Below, in pieces: positions 63,171-64,000 of a DNA stretch of 64,000 nt. Position 1 is the first letter of the stretch; each line of letters opens with the position of its first letter. The notes under the pieces were generated by a model. It had not been told where the DNA came from and did not search any database. It saw nothing but the letters and a program-made list of their open reading frames with translations. Origin of the DNA: Diplolepis rosae (lineage: Eukaryota > Arthropoda > Insecta > Hymenoptera > Diplolepididae); the NCBI GenBank assembly GCA_030998225.1, contig JAPYXD010000742.1, forward strand, positions 1,612,001 to 1,676,000, given 5' to 3'. Both the position numbers and the translations under genes were made by a program.

Positions 63171-63775
63171 CGTGGTCAGTTGAGTCTCACGGTTGATCTA
63201 GTTGATTCTCGATCCTAGTTTCAGATAGAATTTGGGAGGCGATTCCCCTTCACGTTCTAAAGTCGTTGAACTCAGCGTCGAGTAAGAATTTGTCTGAGTA
63301 GCGGTAAAATCTGATGAGTCAGGACTGAACTCGTAGTGTAGAGATAATGAAACTAGACCAGACTCGCGGCGTAGAGATGATGGTACTGGACTGGACTCGC
63401 GTTGGTTACATTGTAGAAATCGCACGTTGACTACTAACTGAACTGAACTATTGGAACTTTCGCTTTTTATAGAACTTTGAAAGGTCACCTATGGTGGGAG
63501 TAAAAAACAAGGTGTACCACCTTTTCCATATTTGGTATTAATATCGGATGAGTTGCCTTCTCTGATGACTCGTGCTCCAATGAAATTTATTACTTGGCGT
63601 TAATGTCACAGCCGAATATATCTATTTAGATTTGCCTTTCGATTTTAACGATCTTCTTATTTCTTGTTAGATCTTGCTGTTGAGTCAATATAATCAAGGA
63701 CGTGGTAATGTTGCCTTGATCCCTTCATTGGTTCCTAAATTTGTTTATTACTCTAGGTGGTAGAGTCGCGGGACA
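63171..63775 (-). repeat. 5' LTR
   Basis: In transcription sense it starts TGTCCCGCGACTC and ends CAACTGACCACG. It is 605 bp and lacks the duplication present in the 3' LTR. Confidence 0.88.
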
Positions 63776-64000
63776 GACAATAGCAAAATAAAAAAAGCAC
63801 ATAACTTCATTATACGCAACTATAAACTTATTTTTGTAGTAAATTGAAGTCATAAATAATAGAGTAGGTTATTTTGTTCCATACAGATACACATTTATTT
63901 TTGAATTATTTATAATATTAAAGTTCCTGGATAATCAATTATTTGTATATTTAGAACAAGTTTTAGCTTAAGAAAACAAAAGAAAAAAAAGAAAAGACAA
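63776..64000. other. AT-rich flank
   Basis: Nothing recognised to the end of the window. Confidence 0.4.

Larger units (their letters stand above)
54175..63775 (-). mobile_element. Gypsy LTR retrotransposon, nearly complete but broken
   Basis: Two LTRs (54175-55012, 63171-63775) enclose, on the minus strand, gag, protease, reverse transcriptase, partial RNase H and integrase in the gypsy order. A polypurine tract precedes the 3' LTR. Target duplications are not evident. A 1.33 kb GC-rich insertion splits protease from RT. Confidence 0.92.

Overview
The window is eukaryotic and most likely an insect, possibly a hymenopteran. It is AT-rich, its genes have GT-AG introns, and it is packed with mariner, gypsy, R1-like, TTAA-type and Transib/RAG1-like elements, many nested. 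The hymenopteran guess is inference. No prokaryotic features, CRISPR array or intact canonical tRNA were seen.

Host genes. (1) KDM8/JMJD5 (+ strand) ends at 8061. Five exons are resolved and its introns hold a 2.3 kb palindrome and three mariner copies. (2) On the - strand, exons at 29637-27857 (coiled coil, proline-rich) and 11651-9957 (helical region, RING-H2) join in perfect phase into one 687-codon TTC3/DZIP3-like E3 ligase gene. They are separated by a 16.2 kb intron filled with transposons. KDM8 and this gene converge, with a 1.3 kb palindrome between their 3' ends. (3) A small unrecognised multi-exon gene (+) lies at 51073-53336.

Repeats by region: 771-3060 and 8207-9548, large palindromes; 3847-6830, mariners; 12482-18462, a truncated R1-like tail, an internally deleted mariner and a nearly full-length R1-like element; 18530-20505, gypsy relic; 22663-24640, Kolobok/Mutator-like and mariner relics; about 25282, tRNA-like SINE; 26865-27770, deleted mariner; 30590-35627, a young LTR element with ATAG target duplication enclosing a polymerase-linker ORF and an LTR-like insert with repeated hairpins; 35730-36266, TTAA MITE.

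The interval 37500-50850 has no convincing host gene. It carries inverted repeats, a THAP relic, a GC-rich proline-rich ORF, a SWIM-type exon, a Transib/RAG1-like relic, a hairpin flanked by identical direct repeats, a ubiquitin-protease-like relic, a 143-bp satellite and two mariner relics. From 54175 to 63775 is a gypsy element (-) with both LTRs, gag, protease, RT and integrase, broken by frameshifts, a deletion and a GC-rich insertion. All coordinates and translations were read by eye; family names rest on motif recognition, not on searches.
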